From contig NZ_CP016756.1 in the NCBI RefSeq assembly GCF_001700965.1, positions 1,736,001-1,800,000 of the forward strand: 64,000 nucleotides of DNA, in the 5' to 3' direction. Numbering within the stretch: the stretch's first letter is position 1; each line of letters begins with the position of its first letter. This stretch comes from Stenotrophomonas nitritireducens. GTDB taxonomy: Bacteria; Pseudomonadota; Gammaproteobacteria; Xanthomonadales; Xanthomonadaceae. Both the position numbers and the translations under genes were made by a program. Below the pieces are notes generated by a model. The model was not told the DNA's origin, searched no databases, and worked only from the letters and a program-made list of their open reading frames with translations. This document shows, piece after piece, positions 1 to 10,781 of the stretch.

Positions 1-45
1 AAGGCCGAGCTGGCCCTGGATGGGGTACTGGCCGTACGCCGCTAG
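1..45 (+). CDS. 3' end of an upstream gene (partial)
   Basis: An open frame enters from the left edge and ends at TAG 43-45, giving the C-terminal residues KAELALDGVLAVRR. Only 14 residues are visible. The LDGVLAVRR ending resembles the last strand of some ACT domains, but this is too little to name the protein. It could also be a chance frame. Confidence 0.4.
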   Translation, partial: KAELALDGVLAVRR

Positions 46-53
46 CAGGCAGC

Positions 54-155
54 TTGTGGGAGCGGCGTGAGCCGCGAAGCTCACACACCTACAGAACACC
101 AGGTCAACGGCAATCTCATTGCCCGCTCGCTTCGCGGCTCACGCCGCTCCCACAA
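54..155. repeat. Inverted pair of REP-like palindromes
   Basis: Two copies of a 27-base element (TGTGGGAGCGGC...GCCGCGAAGC) lie at 54-80 and, inverted, at 129-155, about 48 bases apart. Each copy has its own GCGGC...GCCGC stem, and the two together could form a larger hairpin. The same family recurs at 12920-13053 and in the duplicated block after priA. They are probably non-coding BIME-like elements and may act as transcript 3'-end structures for the gene ending at 45. Confidence 0.8.
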
Positions 156-225
156 ACAACACCGGCATACGCCCCGCCTTAACGTCCCGCGCGCGACACT
201 GTGCCTTCAGAAGCGGAGGCAGCCC

Positions 226-867
226 ATGGCAACCGAAACCGTACGCGGCAGAACCGTCACCATTCATTTCGATGGCGAACGCTGCATCCACTCGCGCAAC
301 TGCGTGCTCAGCCACCCGGACGTGTTCGTGCCCAATGTGGTCGGCGAGTGGATCCACCCCGATGCGGTGGCACCGGAAGAAGTGGAACTGATCGCGCGCA
401 ACTGCCCCTCCGGCGCCATCCGCTACGAATACAACGACGGCAGCCACGCCGAGCCCGCTCCAGTGGTGAACCTGGTGCATATCCGCGAGAACGGCCCGCT
501 CGCATTCACCGCACCGCTGCTCATTGCCGGCAAGGATGAAGGCATGCGCGCCACTCTGTGCCGCTGCGGCGAATCGCACAGAAAACCCTTCTGCGACCAC
601 CGGCACGTCGACTGTGGTTTTACCGCCAGCGGCGAGCCAGCGGAAAAGAAATCCGACCCTTTGCCGCAACGTGATGGCCCGCTGCAGGTCAACCCGACCA
701 GGAACGGCCCGCTGCACGTCATCGGCAACCTTGAAGTGGTCAGCGGCACCGGCCGCACCATCGACCGCGTCACCGAGACCTGGTTGTGCCGCTGCGGTCA
801 TTCCAACAACAAGCCCTTCTGCGATGGCAGCCACCGAAAAGTGGGCTTCCAGGCCGAAGGCGAATAA
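226..867 (+). CDS. Fe-S protein: Fer4_19 domain plus two CDGSH domains
   Basis: Predicted 213-residue iron-sulfur protein. Residues 8-70 form a divergent mono-cluster ferredoxin (YjdI/Fer4_19 type) with Cys20, Cys26 and Cys60 and the CPSGAI signature. Two CDGSH-type zinc-finger-like domains follow. The first has Cys112, Cys114, Cys123 and His127 but reads CDHRH instead of CDGSH. The second is canonical (Cys188, Cys190, Cys199, His203). CDGSH domains bind a redox-active 2Fe-2S cluster with 3Cys-1His ligation; the cellular role is not known. ATG 226 was chosen because GGAGG (215-219) lies at ideal distance. The frame stays open upstream to 67, but that part runs through the repeat pair at 54-155. 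The small acidic protein gene follows 30 bases downstream and is probably cotranscribed. Confidence 0.9.
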   Translation: MATETVRGRTVTIHFDGERCIHSRNCVLSHPDVFVPNVVGEWIHPDAVAPEEVELIARNCPSGAIRYEYNDGSHAEPAPVVNLVHIRENGPLAFTAPLLIAGKDEGMRATLCRCGESHRKPFCDHRHVDCGFTASGEPAEKKSDPLPQRDGPLQVNPTRNGPLHVIGNLEVVSGTGRTIDRVTETWLCRCGHSNNKPFCDGSHRKVGFQAEGE

Positions 868-897
868 CCGTCCCCTCACGTCCGCAAGGAGATTTAC

Positions 898-1194
898 ATG
901 GCAAACCTCGAACTCCGCCTCACCGCCGACGACGGCGTCGCCCAGGCCATGCTCGACATGCTCAAGGGCATGGACGATGTGGATTCAGCCGAAGACATCA
1001 CCGAACCCGCGTTCGCCGCTGATGACGAGGACAGCAGCTCGGCAGGCCTGAGCGACAACGAAGGCCCGGGCTCCTATCTGATCCAGGTGGAAACCCTCAA
1101 CGACGAAAGCTTGGCACGCGTGCTGGACGCCGCGCAGGCCCTGGCGGAAAGACTGGGTGCGGTACTGGAGATCGAATCCGATTCGCAGGACTGA
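898..1194 (+). CDS. Small acidic protein of unknown function
   Basis: 98 residues, cytoplasmic by appearance, with no signal peptide or membrane segment. The sequence is strongly acidic, especially around residues 39-52 (DDEDSSSAGLSDNE), and ends ESDSQD. AAGGAGA (885-891) sits correctly before ATG 898. I do not recognise a named domain. The predicted alternating helix/strand N-terminus and the C-terminal helix (LARVLDAAQALAERLGAVLEI) suggest a small folded domain. It follows the CDGSH protein by 30 bases, so both are probably on one mRNA. Confidence 0.7.
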   Translation: MANLELRLTADDGVAQAMLDMLKGMDDVDSAEDITEPAFAADDEDSSSAGLSDNEGPGSYLIQVETLNDESLARVLDAAQALAERLGAVLEIESDSQD

Positions 1195-1325
1195 GGTGAG
1201 CGACCCGCGGCCACGGTAGAGATATGCGACAGCTGCAGCCAATGCTGTAAATTTGTCGGAGGTGTCGTTGCGGCGCGCACATGACATGCTTCATCCCTGC
1301 AACTGACACCGAGCCGGGGAAACCG

Positions 1326-2456
1326 ATGAAGCTGCTGCCGTTGTTCCTGTTCTGCATTGCCGTTGGCGCCTGCTCCGGCGCAAGCGCCGCCGTGCCCGAA
1401 GCGCCCGTGCCGCGTGATCGGGCACAGGCCACTGCGATCGTGGCGGACATGCGCCGCGTGGTTGCCGACAACGGCATCGAGCGCCTGGAGAAGGTCCGCA
1501 TTGGCGGGATTGATCAATGGGTATCGATCCGCGGCAACGATGCCCGCAACCCGGTTTTACTGATGCTGCATGGTGGGCCGGGCTGGGTCGCCATGCCAAC
1601 CAGCTGGTATTTCCAGCGCGGCTGGGAGGAGTACTTCACCGTCGTGCAGTGGGACCAGCGCGGCGCGGGCAAGACCTTTGCGAGCAACGACCCAGTGCAG
1701 CTGGCCCCCACCATGACCCGCGAGCGCATGGTTGCCGATTCACTGGAAATGGTGGCATGGCTGCGCCATGAATTCGGTAAGCAGAAGATCTTCGTGCTCG
1801 GCCATTCCTGGGGCAGCTATCTGGGCCTGGAAGTTGCCAAGCAGCGCCCGCAGTGGCTGCATGCCTATATCGGCATGGGCCAGATATCCAACGCCCCGGA
1901 GAGCGAACGGCGCGGCTGGGCATGGACCATGCAACAGGCGCAACGCGACCACAACGCGCAGGCCATCGCCGAGCTTCAGGCGATAGCACCCTATGCCCAG
2001 GGCAACGCACCTGTTGCATTGGATGCCCTGTTCAAGCAGCGACGCTGGTTGAACCACTATGGCGGCATGGTCCACAACCGCCGCGGCGGTGACGCCGAGG
2101 CCGCAGCCTTTGCGCTGTCACCCGAGTATGCCGACGCGGATATAGCCGCAGCCTGGAAGGGCAACGAGTTTTCCATGCAGCACCTGCTCGCGGATGTGCT
2201 GACCCTCAACATGAGCAGCACCCGCCAGCTCAAGACGCCGCTGTTCCTGTTCCTGGGCCGGCACGATTACAACGTGTCCTCCAAACTGGCGGCCGAATGG
2301 TTCGCCAGCGTGGATGCGCCGCAGAAGAAACTGATCTGGTTTGAACAGTCCGCGCATGAAGTGATGAATGAAGAGCCGGGAAAGACCTTGCTGAGCCTGG
2401 TGCAGGAGGTACGGCCCATCGCAGAAGCGGCCGGCGATGGCGTCTTTGAGAACTGA
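1326..2456 (+). CDS. Secreted alpha/beta hydrolase, proline iminopeptidase-like
   Basis: 376-residue alpha/beta-hydrolase of the proline iminopeptidase (S33) type. The oxyanion motif HGGPG is at 82-86 and the nucleophile elbow GHSWGS contains Ser161. The charge-relay residues are probably Asp314 (LGRHDYN) and His344 (QSAHEV). The N-terminus has a hydrophobic signal segment ending VGAC, so Cys16 could be a lipidation site; ordinary signal peptidase cleavage near Ala21-Ala22 is the alternative. ATG 1326 is preferred over the in-frame ATG 1281 because it places the signal peptide at the N-terminus and follows a GGGGAAA. Substrate is unknown: family members cleave N-terminal proline or hydrolyse esters and amides. 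Confidence 0.85.
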   Translation: MKLLPLFLFCIAVGACSGASAAVPEAPVPRDRAQATAIVADMRRVVADNGIERLEKVRIGGIDQWVSIRGNDARNPVLLMLHGGPGWVAMPTSWYFQRGWEEYFTVVQWDQRGAGKTFASNDPVQLAPTMTRERMVADSLEMVAWLRHEFGKQKIFVLGHSWGSYLGLEVAKQRPQWLHAYIGMGQISNAPESERRGWAWTMQQAQRDHNAQAIAELQAIAPYAQGNAPVALDALFKQRRWLNHYGGMVHNRRGGDAEAAAFALSPEYADADIAAAWKGNEFSMQHLLADVLTLNMSSTRQLKTPLFLFLGRHDYNVSSKLAAEWFASVDAPQKKLIWFEQSAHEVMNEEPGKTLLSLVQEVRPIAEAAGDGVFEN

Positions 2457-2558
2457 ACCAGATGGCCGCGCGGCAACGGCAACAATCGCGCCCCAATTCC
2501 AGTAGTAGCGGGTCCATCGAAGATGGACACAATACTGCGGGTGCATACCCGCACTCGA

Positions 2559-3824
2559 TCAAAGATCGTACGAAAGAAGATCGTACCCAGTCGCCGCGCG
2601 CACCACCCGCCGGTGCACGAACGAACCGCTGCCGCCATTGGTCAACACCACGATGCCCCGCCCCCGCTGCGCATCGCCAATGGCGAAATTCTTGAAGATG
2701 CCGCTGTTGCTACCCGAGTGATAGAACATCGGGCCGTCGCGGGTCTGCTCGGTATTCCAACCCAGGCCTTTCTCGGTCCATCGCCCCGGCAAGCTGATCT
2801 GCGGCGTCAGCATGGCCCGTCGCGCACTCTCACTGATCTCCCATGCCGCAGCTTGCCGGCCCGCCATCATCAAGCTCAGGAACGTCGCATAGTCCTGCAC
2901 CGTCGTGCGCAGACTGGCGGCGGCGTTGGCGAGGATGTCACCCGGCCAAGTCACCAAGCCTGGCGGCGATGCGGCCTGTACCTCCGGTAGCGCACGCTCG
3001 GCATCTTCATACTTCCATGCAGACAGCGGCTTTCCCCAGCGCTCGGCGACGCGTTGAGCTGCGTTCCATTGTTCACGCAGCACCTGCGGCGGCACGCCGG
3101 CATCAATGCGATCGTGTGCGGGATGACCAAACACGGAGCGCTCCGCCAGATCCATATTCCAGGTGTAGCTGCTGTTCTTCATCCCGGCAGGACCAAACAG
3201 ATAGGCCTGCATCGACTCATCCAGACTCTGGCCGGTGAGCGTTTCAACAACCAGCTGCAACCAGACGAATGCCTCACCGGAATAGTTGATGCGCGTACCG
3301 GGCTTCACCATCGGCACCAGCTTCTCGGTGGCGGGTGACTTGCGCCAATCGGGTAACCCCGTCGTATGCCGCAATACGTCGCGCGCGGTGATCAGTGCCA
3401 CCCATGGATGATCGCCAAGGTAATCAGGGCGCCGATACCGAACCAGCGGAACATCCAGATCGATCCGCCCCTGTCCCACCAGCTGCATCACCAGATAGGC
3501 GAACACGGGCTTGCTGAGCGAGGCGTCCTCGAACACCGTGCGCGCATCAACAGGTCTGCCGGTCTGTACCTCGGCCAAACCAAAACCTCTACTCCATGCC
3601 ACAGCACCGTCTTCAACCACGGCGATGCCCACGCCAGGAACCGCAAAGGCCTGCATGATCCGAGGCAACTCGGCGAGAAATGTATCGTCAGGAATCCAGG
3701 AACCGCTGTCGGTGTTTTTACACGACGCAGCCAATGCTCGGGTTGAAGGCAACGCGGCGAGAATCCCCAAGGTGGCGGACTGCGCGATGAAGCGGCGACG
3801 ACCTGGAACCGTGCGTATGGACAT
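2559..3824 (-). CDS. Beta-lactamase-fold serine hydrolase with Tat-like signal
   Basis: 421-residue class C beta-lactamase/penicillin-binding-like hydrolase. The SxxK motif is SLSK at 102-105, the tyrosine motif is YSG at 181-183, and a HSGSNSG third motif lies near the C-terminus. The N-terminus carries RRRF followed by a hydrophobic stretch and Ala-Leu-Ala, which looks like a twin-arginine export signal, so the enzyme is probably periplasmic. ATG 3824 was chosen over the upstream in-frame start at 3884 because it has AAGGGAGA upstream and puts the RR motif near the N-terminus. Family members include esterases, D-aminopeptidases and carboxypeptidases, so real beta-lactamase activity should not be assumed. 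It converges with the hydrolase ending at 2456. Confidence 0.85.
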   Translation of the reverse strand: MSIRTVPGRRRFIAQSATLGILAALPSTRALAASCKNTDSGSWIPDDTFLAELPRIMQAFAVPGVGIAVVEDGAVAWSRGFGLAEVQTGRPVDARTVFEDASLSKPVFAYLVMQLVGQGRIDLDVPLVRYRRPDYLGDHPWVALITARDVLRHTTGLPDWRKSPATEKLVPMVKPGTRINYSGEAFVWLQLVVETLTGQSLDESMQAYLFGPAGMKNSSYTWNMDLAERSVFGHPAHDRIDAGVPPQVLREQWNAAQRVAERWGKPLSAWKYEDAERALPEVQAASPPGLVTWPGDILANAAASLRTTVQDYATFLSLMMAGRQAAAWEISESARRAMLTPQISLPGRWTEKGLGWNTEQTRDGPMFYHSGSNSGIFKNFAIGDAQRGRGIVVLTNGGSGSFVHRRVVRAATGYDLLSYDL

Positions 3825-4506
3825 TGCCAGCAGTCTCCCTTGCGGAGGGCTCAGCTTAGCCGGTGTTCTATAAGTCGTGATCAAAAAGTTTCGGCATTGA
3901 TATCACCCGGCCAACACCGACATCACACATGCCCCATCCATAAGCCACCAGGTACAACTGCGTCACCCCACTGCAAGCAACTCCCCACGACTCAACGCCA
4001 CGTGGAGCCGAGGGATTCAGGCCCCTCGATTGCCGGCCAAACCCACCCGCAAACTTTGCAGGAAACCGACTGCCCCGCAGCGGCATCCGCCCCACGTAGA
4101 AAGCAGATTCATCAAGGACGGAAGCCAGGTGTAGAAGCGCTGGACCCACACCGATGCATCTATCTGTACGCGCATCGAATGCCGCGAGAAGCACATGCCG
4201 GCAGCTGTGCTGTGCCTCAAACTCGATGTCAGAAAGATAGGGCCTTGCTACGACTGATGGCATCGTCTCATCGCGGTCGTCGAGCATGCAATGAAGAGAT
4301 CAAGAATAGAATTTTTTTTCATGCATCTCCCAATTTCATTATGTCAGCGATTCTGTAGCTGAGTTCATAACTTATGTCAGTGACCACTGCTGAACCGTCA
4401 ACTACAGTTCGAGCGCTTCGTGGAAGTTGGATACATCAGCAACCAAAGTTCCGTCTTCCGTTCATCCTCGGGCGAAGCGCATTCCTAAGCAGTAGAGAGA
4501 ACAGCG
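3825..4506. other. 682-base gap without a convincing gene
   Basis: This gap separates the divergent serine hydrolase and TonB receptor genes. Base composition drops towards its right half, with A/T runs near 4300-4370 including eight consecutive T at 4313-4320. An open frame of 139 codons exists on the minus strand (3868-4287), but its product has no recognisable domain, is rich in Cys and Trp, and lacks a good ribosome-binding site. The right end should hold the receptor promoter, but I cannot pick out a clear -35/-10 pair. Confidence 0.6.
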
Positions 4507-7494
4507 ATGACGACAGTAAAGGTACTGGCCCGTTCCGGGCTTACGGTTGCCCTGATGAGTGCTGTATTGAGTTTCGGTGCACACGCACAATCCACATCCG
4601 GCGCCATCAGCGGCAGCGCCGACGCTGGAAGCACCATCGTTATTGAAAGTACATCGGGCCTTTCGCGCACCGTGGTGGTCGACGAAAATGGGCGTTATAA
4701 CGTGGGTAGCCTGCCGGTTGGCGCCTATACGGTGAAGCAGATCAAGGGTGGCGCTACCGTTGGCACCCGCAGTATCACCGTTGCGGTTTCATCCACCGCG
4801 GATGCTTCATTCAACGCCACGACGCTTTCTACTGTCGAAGTGGTGGGCACGCGAATGCAGCCCATCGACGTGACCCAGGTCGATTCACGCATGGTCATCA
4901 CGGCCGAACAGTTGGCCAAGCTGCCGATCGCGCGTAGCGCCGATGCCATCGCACAATTGGCTCCTGGCGTCATTCAAGGGTCCAACGACTTCGTCAATGC
5001 ATCCAACGGTCAGCGACTGTCCTCCTTCGGCGGCGCGTCTGTCTCTGAGAACGCTTACTACATCAATGGCATGAACGTCACCGATCCGCTGAAAGGTTTC
5101 GGCGGCATTGAATTGCCTTATGGCTCCATTGAGCAGCAGGAAGTGTTGACCGGCGGCTATGGCGCTGCGTACGGGCGCACCACCGGTGGCGTCATCAACC
5201 AGATTGGTAAGCGCGGTACGAATGAGTGGAAGTTCGGAGGACAGCTGCAGTGGACCCCTGAATGGGGCAAGAGTGATCCGCGCAACACTTACTATTCGGA
5301 TGCGCTACCAGGCAAACTCGGCAGCCATGATCTGTACCAGTACCGCGAGGACAACGTAGGTTGGACGAAGGTAGAAAGTGCCTACGTCGGTGGTCCGATC
5401 ATCAAGGACAAACTGTATTTCTTTGCTTCGGCGGAAGGCGCCCGGACAGAGGATCAGCTGGTAGGTGTAAAGTCATCCGCATCACAAGTCTCCGAACGCA
5501 CGTTCAAGGACCCGAAGTGGTACGCCAAGGTTGACTGGAACATCACCAACGACCACGTGCTTGAACTCACTGGAGCGTCAACACAACACAAGTTCTCTGG
5601 CCAGAACTACCGCTACAACTACAACACGTTCAACCGCGGTGACTACCTCAGCGACGCGACCGCGTCGGAGACGAAGGCGGTGATGTGGATCGCCAAGTAC
5701 ACGGGCTATCTAACGGATAACCTGACGGTCAATGCCCAGTATGGCGAACAGAAGACGGACCTGGAGTCCGATCCGGACAACAAGTTCTCCAACCTGATAC
5801 CCGTCAGTGGCAGCGTCAATCAGAACCCGGCTTTGAACGGCGGAACTCCCATCACCAATGCCAACAAGCTGGCGCAGATATCCGATCCCAGGCATCAGAC
5901 GTTTGGCGCAAACTACCGTTTCGATGTGACCTATCAACTGGGCGGTCACGCGATCACCGCAGGCATCGACAACCAGCGGACCGAAGACCGCAACGACAGC
6001 ACCATCATGGCGCCGGACGCCGGTTACATGTGGCTCTACGGCCGCAAGCCGAACGCGATGACGCCCATCAGCGAAGGGGGAGTGGGCGCTCCCGGCAACT
6101 ATCCCGGCGGCGAGACCGGCTACTACGTTTCCAAGTACATCCAGGAAACCCGCGCCTCGGTCAAAGTCATGCAGCGCGCCCAGTACATAGAGGACAACTG
6201 GCAGGTAAACGACCGCTGGCTGGTCAAGCTCGGCCTGCGCAACGACCAGTTCATCAATTACAACCCGGAGGGCAAGGCTTACATCAGGCAGACCAAGCCG
6301 CAGTGGGCGCCGCGACTGGGCTTCGCTTGGGATGTCAATGGCGACAGCACATTCAAGGTCTACGGTAACGCTGGACGCTACTACCTCGCACTGCCGACCT
6401 CACTGGCTGCACGCGGCGCCGCAGGTTCCATCTATACCAACGAGTACTACACCTACACGGGCATCGATGCGAACGGCAACCCGACCGGCCTGACCGCAAT
6501 CGACACAATCAACGGCCCGGGCGCGCCGTACTCGGCCAATCGCGAATACGGTCAATCGCCGGATCCGAAGACGGTTACGGCGAAGAACCTGAAGGCCCAA
6601 TCGCAGGATGAGTACATCGTGGGCTTTGACAAGGTCTTCAACGAGAACTGGAACTACGGCGCCAAGCTGACATACCGCAAGTTGAACAACGCCATCGACG
6701 ATACCTGCTACATCGACAAATTCGAAGAAATGGCTGCTGCTCAAGGTATCGATACTACCGGTCTACGCGGTTGCTATTTCTTCAACCCCGGTAGTGCCGC
6801 GGTGTTCAACCTGCCCAATGCTCAGGGCGGCTACACCGAGCTGGCCATCACCAACGCAGACTTCGGTTATTCAAAGGTAAAGCGCACCTATACGGCATTG
6901 GATGTCTATGTCGAACACCCGTTCGACGGCAGGCTGTGGGGGCGCGTGACTTACACCTACGCCCACAGTCGCGGCAACACCGAAGGCCAGGTGAAGTCCG
7001 ACATCGGCCAAAGTGACATCTCGGCTACGCAGGACTGGGACTACCCATCCCTGATGGAATATGCCGGTGGCCACCTTCCGAATGATCGTACCCACCAGCT
7101 CAAGGCGATGGGCATGTGGCAGATCAACCCGCAATGGAGCATCAGCAGTACGTTGCAGGTCATGAGCGGGACGCCGAACTCCTGCCAGGGCGCATATGGT
7201 CCGGATGAAACCTCTCCGGCCTACGCGGGCAACTACTACCATTGGTGCGGTGGCAAGCCGGCCAAGATGGGCGACGCCGGTGAAACGCCCTGGATCAAGA
7301 ATCTCAACCTCAGTGCCGAGTACCGTCCATCCTTCGCGGACGGAAAACTGGCCTTCACTGTTGACATGCTGAATGCTTTGAACGAGCAGAAGGCTACCCG
7401 TCTGGAGCCGGACTACGGCCCCGGCATCTATCGCCAGGTCCTGTCCTGGCAGGCTCCGCGCAGCATGCGCCTGGGCGTGACCTACGACTTCTGA
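4507..7494 (+). CDS. Oar-like TonB-dependent outer-membrane receptor
   Basis: 995-residue outer-membrane receptor. A signal peptide (about residues 1-27, ending AHA-QS) is followed by a carboxypeptidase-regulatory-like beta-sandwich (about 30-105), then the plug domain beginning near VVGTRMQPIDV with the LAKLPIARSADAIAQLAPGV segment. The 22-strand barrel ends in the terminal Tyr-Asp-Phe typical of barrel proteins. The N-terminal domain plus large barrel is the Oar/CarboxypepD_reg TonB receptor architecture common in Xanthomonadaceae. Such receptors import siderophores, peptides or carbohydrates using TonB-ExbBD energy; the ligand is unknown. The gene stands alone, preceded by AGAGAGAAC and followed by a strong terminator, with no adjacent transport or enzyme genes to suggest a substrate. 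Confidence 0.92.
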   Translation: MTTVKVLARSGLTVALMSAVLSFGAHAQSTSGAISGSADAGSTIVIESTSGLSRTVVVDENGRYNVGSLPVGAYTVKQIKGGATVGTRSITVAVSSTADASFNATTLSTVEVVGTRMQPIDVTQVDSRMVITAEQLAKLPIARSADAIAQLAPGVIQGSNDFVNASNGQRLSSFGGASVSENAYYINGMNVTDPLKGFGGIELPYGSIEQQEVLTGGYGAAYGRTTGGVINQIGKRGTNEWKFGGQLQWTPEWGKSDPRNTYYSDALPGKLGSHDLYQYREDNVGWTKVESAYVGGPIIKDKLYFFASAEGARTEDQLVGVKSSASQVSERTFKDPKWYAKVDWNITNDHVLELTGASTQHKFSGQNYRYNYNTFNRGDYLSDATASETKAVMWIAKYTGYLTDNLTVNAQYGEQKTDLESDPDNKFSNLIPVSGSVNQNPALNGGTPITNANKLAQISDPRHQTFGANYRFDVTYQLGGHAITAGIDNQRTEDRNDSTIMAPDAGYMWLYGRKPNAMTPISEGGVGAPGNYPGGETGYYVSKYIQETRASVKVMQRAQYIEDNWQVNDRWLVKLGLRNDQFINYNPEGKAYIRQTKPQWAPRLGFAWDVNGDSTFKVYGNAGRYYLALPTSLAARGAAGSIYTNEYYTYTGIDANGNPTGLTAIDTINGPGAPYSANREYGQSPDPKTVTAKNLKAQSQDEYIVGFDKVFNENWNYGAKLTYRKLNNAIDDTCYIDKFEEMAAAQGIDTTGLRGCYFFNPGSAAVFNLPNAQGGYTELAITNADFGYSKVKRTYTALDVYVEHPFDGRLWGRVTYTYAHSRGNTEGQVKSDIGQSDISATQDWDYPSLMEYAGGHLPNDRTHQLKAMGMWQINPQWSISSTLQVMSGTPNSCQGAYGPDETSPAYAGNYYHWCGGKPAKMGDAGETPWIKNLNLSAEYRPSFADGKLAFTVDMLNALNEQKATRLEPDYGPGIYRQVLSWQAPRSMRLGVTYDF

Positions 7495-7510
7495 TGCAAC
7501 CGCGGTGAAC

Positions 7511-7543
7511 AGAAGGGGGCGCCAATCAATGCGCCCCTTTTCT
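7511..7543 (+). terminator. Rho-independent terminator of the Oar-like receptor gene
   Basis: A near-perfect 12-13 bp stem, AGAAGGGGGCGC paired with GCGCCCCTTTTCT around an 8-base loop, begins 16 bases after the stop codon. The T-rich right arm serves as the U tract. Confidence 0.85.
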
Positions 7544-8015
7544 GTGTTGCTCCATGATCCATCGCAGGCAAGAGTGGCAAGCACCAGCGCCCGCCCCGAG
7601 CGCTGAAGATGATGACTCAAGATGCGGCCTATGCCGCCACATCAACCGCACGACCTGAGCACAAAACGTTTGCTCTCCACTGCTTCGATCCAATGCCTAC
7701 CACCGCAAAGAAATCGCGGGTTTCGATCCGTGCGCGTTGCAGAGCGATTTCTATCGAACGTTTTTCCATGCCGTTTGCCGTTGCCATGAGCTGGCCGTAG
7801 ATGGGATTAGCCAAGCCCCTGACTGATCAGCAACGGTATTTTTCCAAGAGATTTACCTCGGGCATCTGCTTCAATCAGAAGAAAACAGAGCCAAGCAATT
7901 GCTTCCACGCTATGCGCAGTGGACGGAGCTGATTGATTGATCGCGGAATTTTCCCGCGAATTCTTCAACGCCCCTGCTCCAACCCGACAAAAACAGAGCT
8001 AAGCGATTGATTTCA
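7544..8015. other. Gap between receptor terminator and tRNA
   Basis: About 470 bases with no gene I can support; short open frames on both strands (about 60 codons) have no recognisable product. The one structured feature is a 20-base direct repeat, AAAACAGAGCnAAGCnATTG, at 7882-7901 and 7990-8009, 18 of 20 identical and 108 bases apart. The second copy ends a few bases from the tRNA 3' end. Confidence 0.6.
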
Positions 8016-8091
8016 TGGTGGGCCCACCAGGATTCGAACCTGGAACCAAAGGATTATGAGTCCTCTGCTCTAACCGTTGAGCTATAGGCCC
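8016..8091 (-). tRNA. tRNA with CAT anticodon, probably tRNA-Ile2
   Basis: 76-nt cloverleaf on the minus strand with encoded CCA (8016-8018). The acceptor stem is GGGCCTA against TGGGCCC, the D arm is GCTC...GAGC, the anticodon loop is CTCATAA (anticodon CAT), and the T arm is CCAGG-TTCGAAT-CCTGG. CAT anticodons belong to initiator Met, elongator Met or lysidine-modified Ile2. The anticodon arm and variable region (GGACTCATAATCC, then TTTGGTTC) resemble gammaproteobacterial tRNA-Ile2 more than elongator tRNA-Met. It is not the initiator, because the three G-C pairs at the base of the anticodon stem are missing. Confidence 0.9.
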
Positions 8092-8265
8092 GTAGCGACG
8101 ACACAGTGTAGTGGAGCCGGCTGCGTGCGACTACTTCCCTGTGTCTGCTTTTGATGTGCGCGTGTTGCGCGCTGCACCGCACGACTGCAGGGCCGCCACA
8201 CCGGCTCCGCAACGCGCCGCAGAACGCCTGTGCCGCTCTGTGCCCCCACCAATACACACACCAAA

Positions 8266-8292
8266 GAAAAACCCCGCCTGGCCGGGGTTTCT
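8266..8292 (-). terminator. Rho-independent terminator after rpoD
   Basis: Read on the minus strand, AAACCCCGGCC-AGGCGGGGTTTTTC forms a GC-rich stem followed by a T run. It lies about 45 bases beyond the rpoD stop. Confidence 0.85.
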
Positions 8293-8336
8293 CCTTGCCG
8301 GCACTTACGCGCCAGCCGTCAGCTGCAAACCAGCGA

Positions 8337-10184
<1,848 letters not shown>

Positions 10185-10225
10185 GTAATGCTCGCGCCAC
10201 CGGCGATTGTGAAGATGGGAACCTA

Positions 10226-10236
10226 GCATTATACCA
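10226..10236 (-). promoter_or_regulatory. Extended -10 promoter element for rpoD
   Basis: On the minus strand the sequence reads TGGTATAAT: a perfect TATAAT (10228-10233) with the TGn extension. The hexamer 17 bases upstream (CGGCAA) is a poor -35, which an extended -10 can compensate for. Transcription would start about 35-40 bases before the rpoD ATG. Confidence 0.6.
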
Positions 10237-10277
10237 GCGCAGCATAACGCTTGCCGGGGCGGTGGGTTCACGGCGCG

Positions 10278-10718
10278 TCATGGTCTGAGCAGAAAGGTTA
10301 CAGGCCCGTCGTTGATCAGGCTGACAACCATATGGGCGCCAAAGCGGCCGGTTTCCACCCCTGCGGCGTGTTTTTCCGTGCAGATCGCCACCAGCCGATT
10401 GAAAAGCCGTTCAGCCTCGGCCGGCGGCGCGGCACTGGTGAAGCTGGGCCGCATGCCTGAACGGGTGTCGGCAGCCAGGGTGAACTGGCTCACCAGCAGC
10501 AGCCCGCCGCCGGTATCGCGCAAAGAACGGTTCATCTTGCCGGCATCGTCGGCGAAAACCCGATAACCCAGCAGCCTGTCGGCCATCCGAGGCAGCATCG
10601 CCTCATCGTCACCTGGCTCCACCCCGACCAGCGCCAGCAGGCCCGGGCCGATCTGCCCTACCACCGCATCGTCGACAGTGATCGAGGCTTGGGCAACACG
10701 TTGGATCAGGCAAAGCAT
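10278..10718 (-). CDS. dtd: D-aminoacyl-tRNA deacylase
   Basis: 146-residue cytosolic editing enzyme that hydrolyses D-amino acids (and mischarged glycine) from tRNA. The family signatures are intact: SQFTLAADT (77-85), which supplies part of the catalytic pocket, and the cross-subunit Gly-cis-Pro region NDGPVT (136-141). Length matches the bacterial family (about 145). AGGAG lies 7 bases before ATG 10718. It is upstream of rpoD on the same strand and divergent from the LpxL-like gene, with only 63 bases between their starts. Confidence 0.96.
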   Translation of the reverse strand: MLCLIQRVAQASITVDDAVVGQIGPGLLALVGVEPGDDEAMLPRMADRLLGYRVFADDAGKMNRSLRDTGGGLLLVSQFTLAADTRSGMRPSFTSAAPPAEAERLFNRLVAICTEKHAAGVETGRFGAHMVVSLINDGPVTFLLRP

Positions 10719-10781
10719 GGACAGCTCCTGCAGGCGGGCCGGGCACCATAGCACCGGGCGCCAGCGGCTAAACTTGGGGGA

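Noticed and set aside
2559..3824. Acquired beta-lactamase resistance gene
   Set aside because: The protein belongs to the broad beta-lactamase-fold hydrolase group with a Tat-like signal and no mobile context; resistance cannot be claimed.
3868..4287. A 139-codon minus-strand frame in the gap before the Oar-like receptor
   Set aside because: No recognisable domain, no good start signal and atypical composition.
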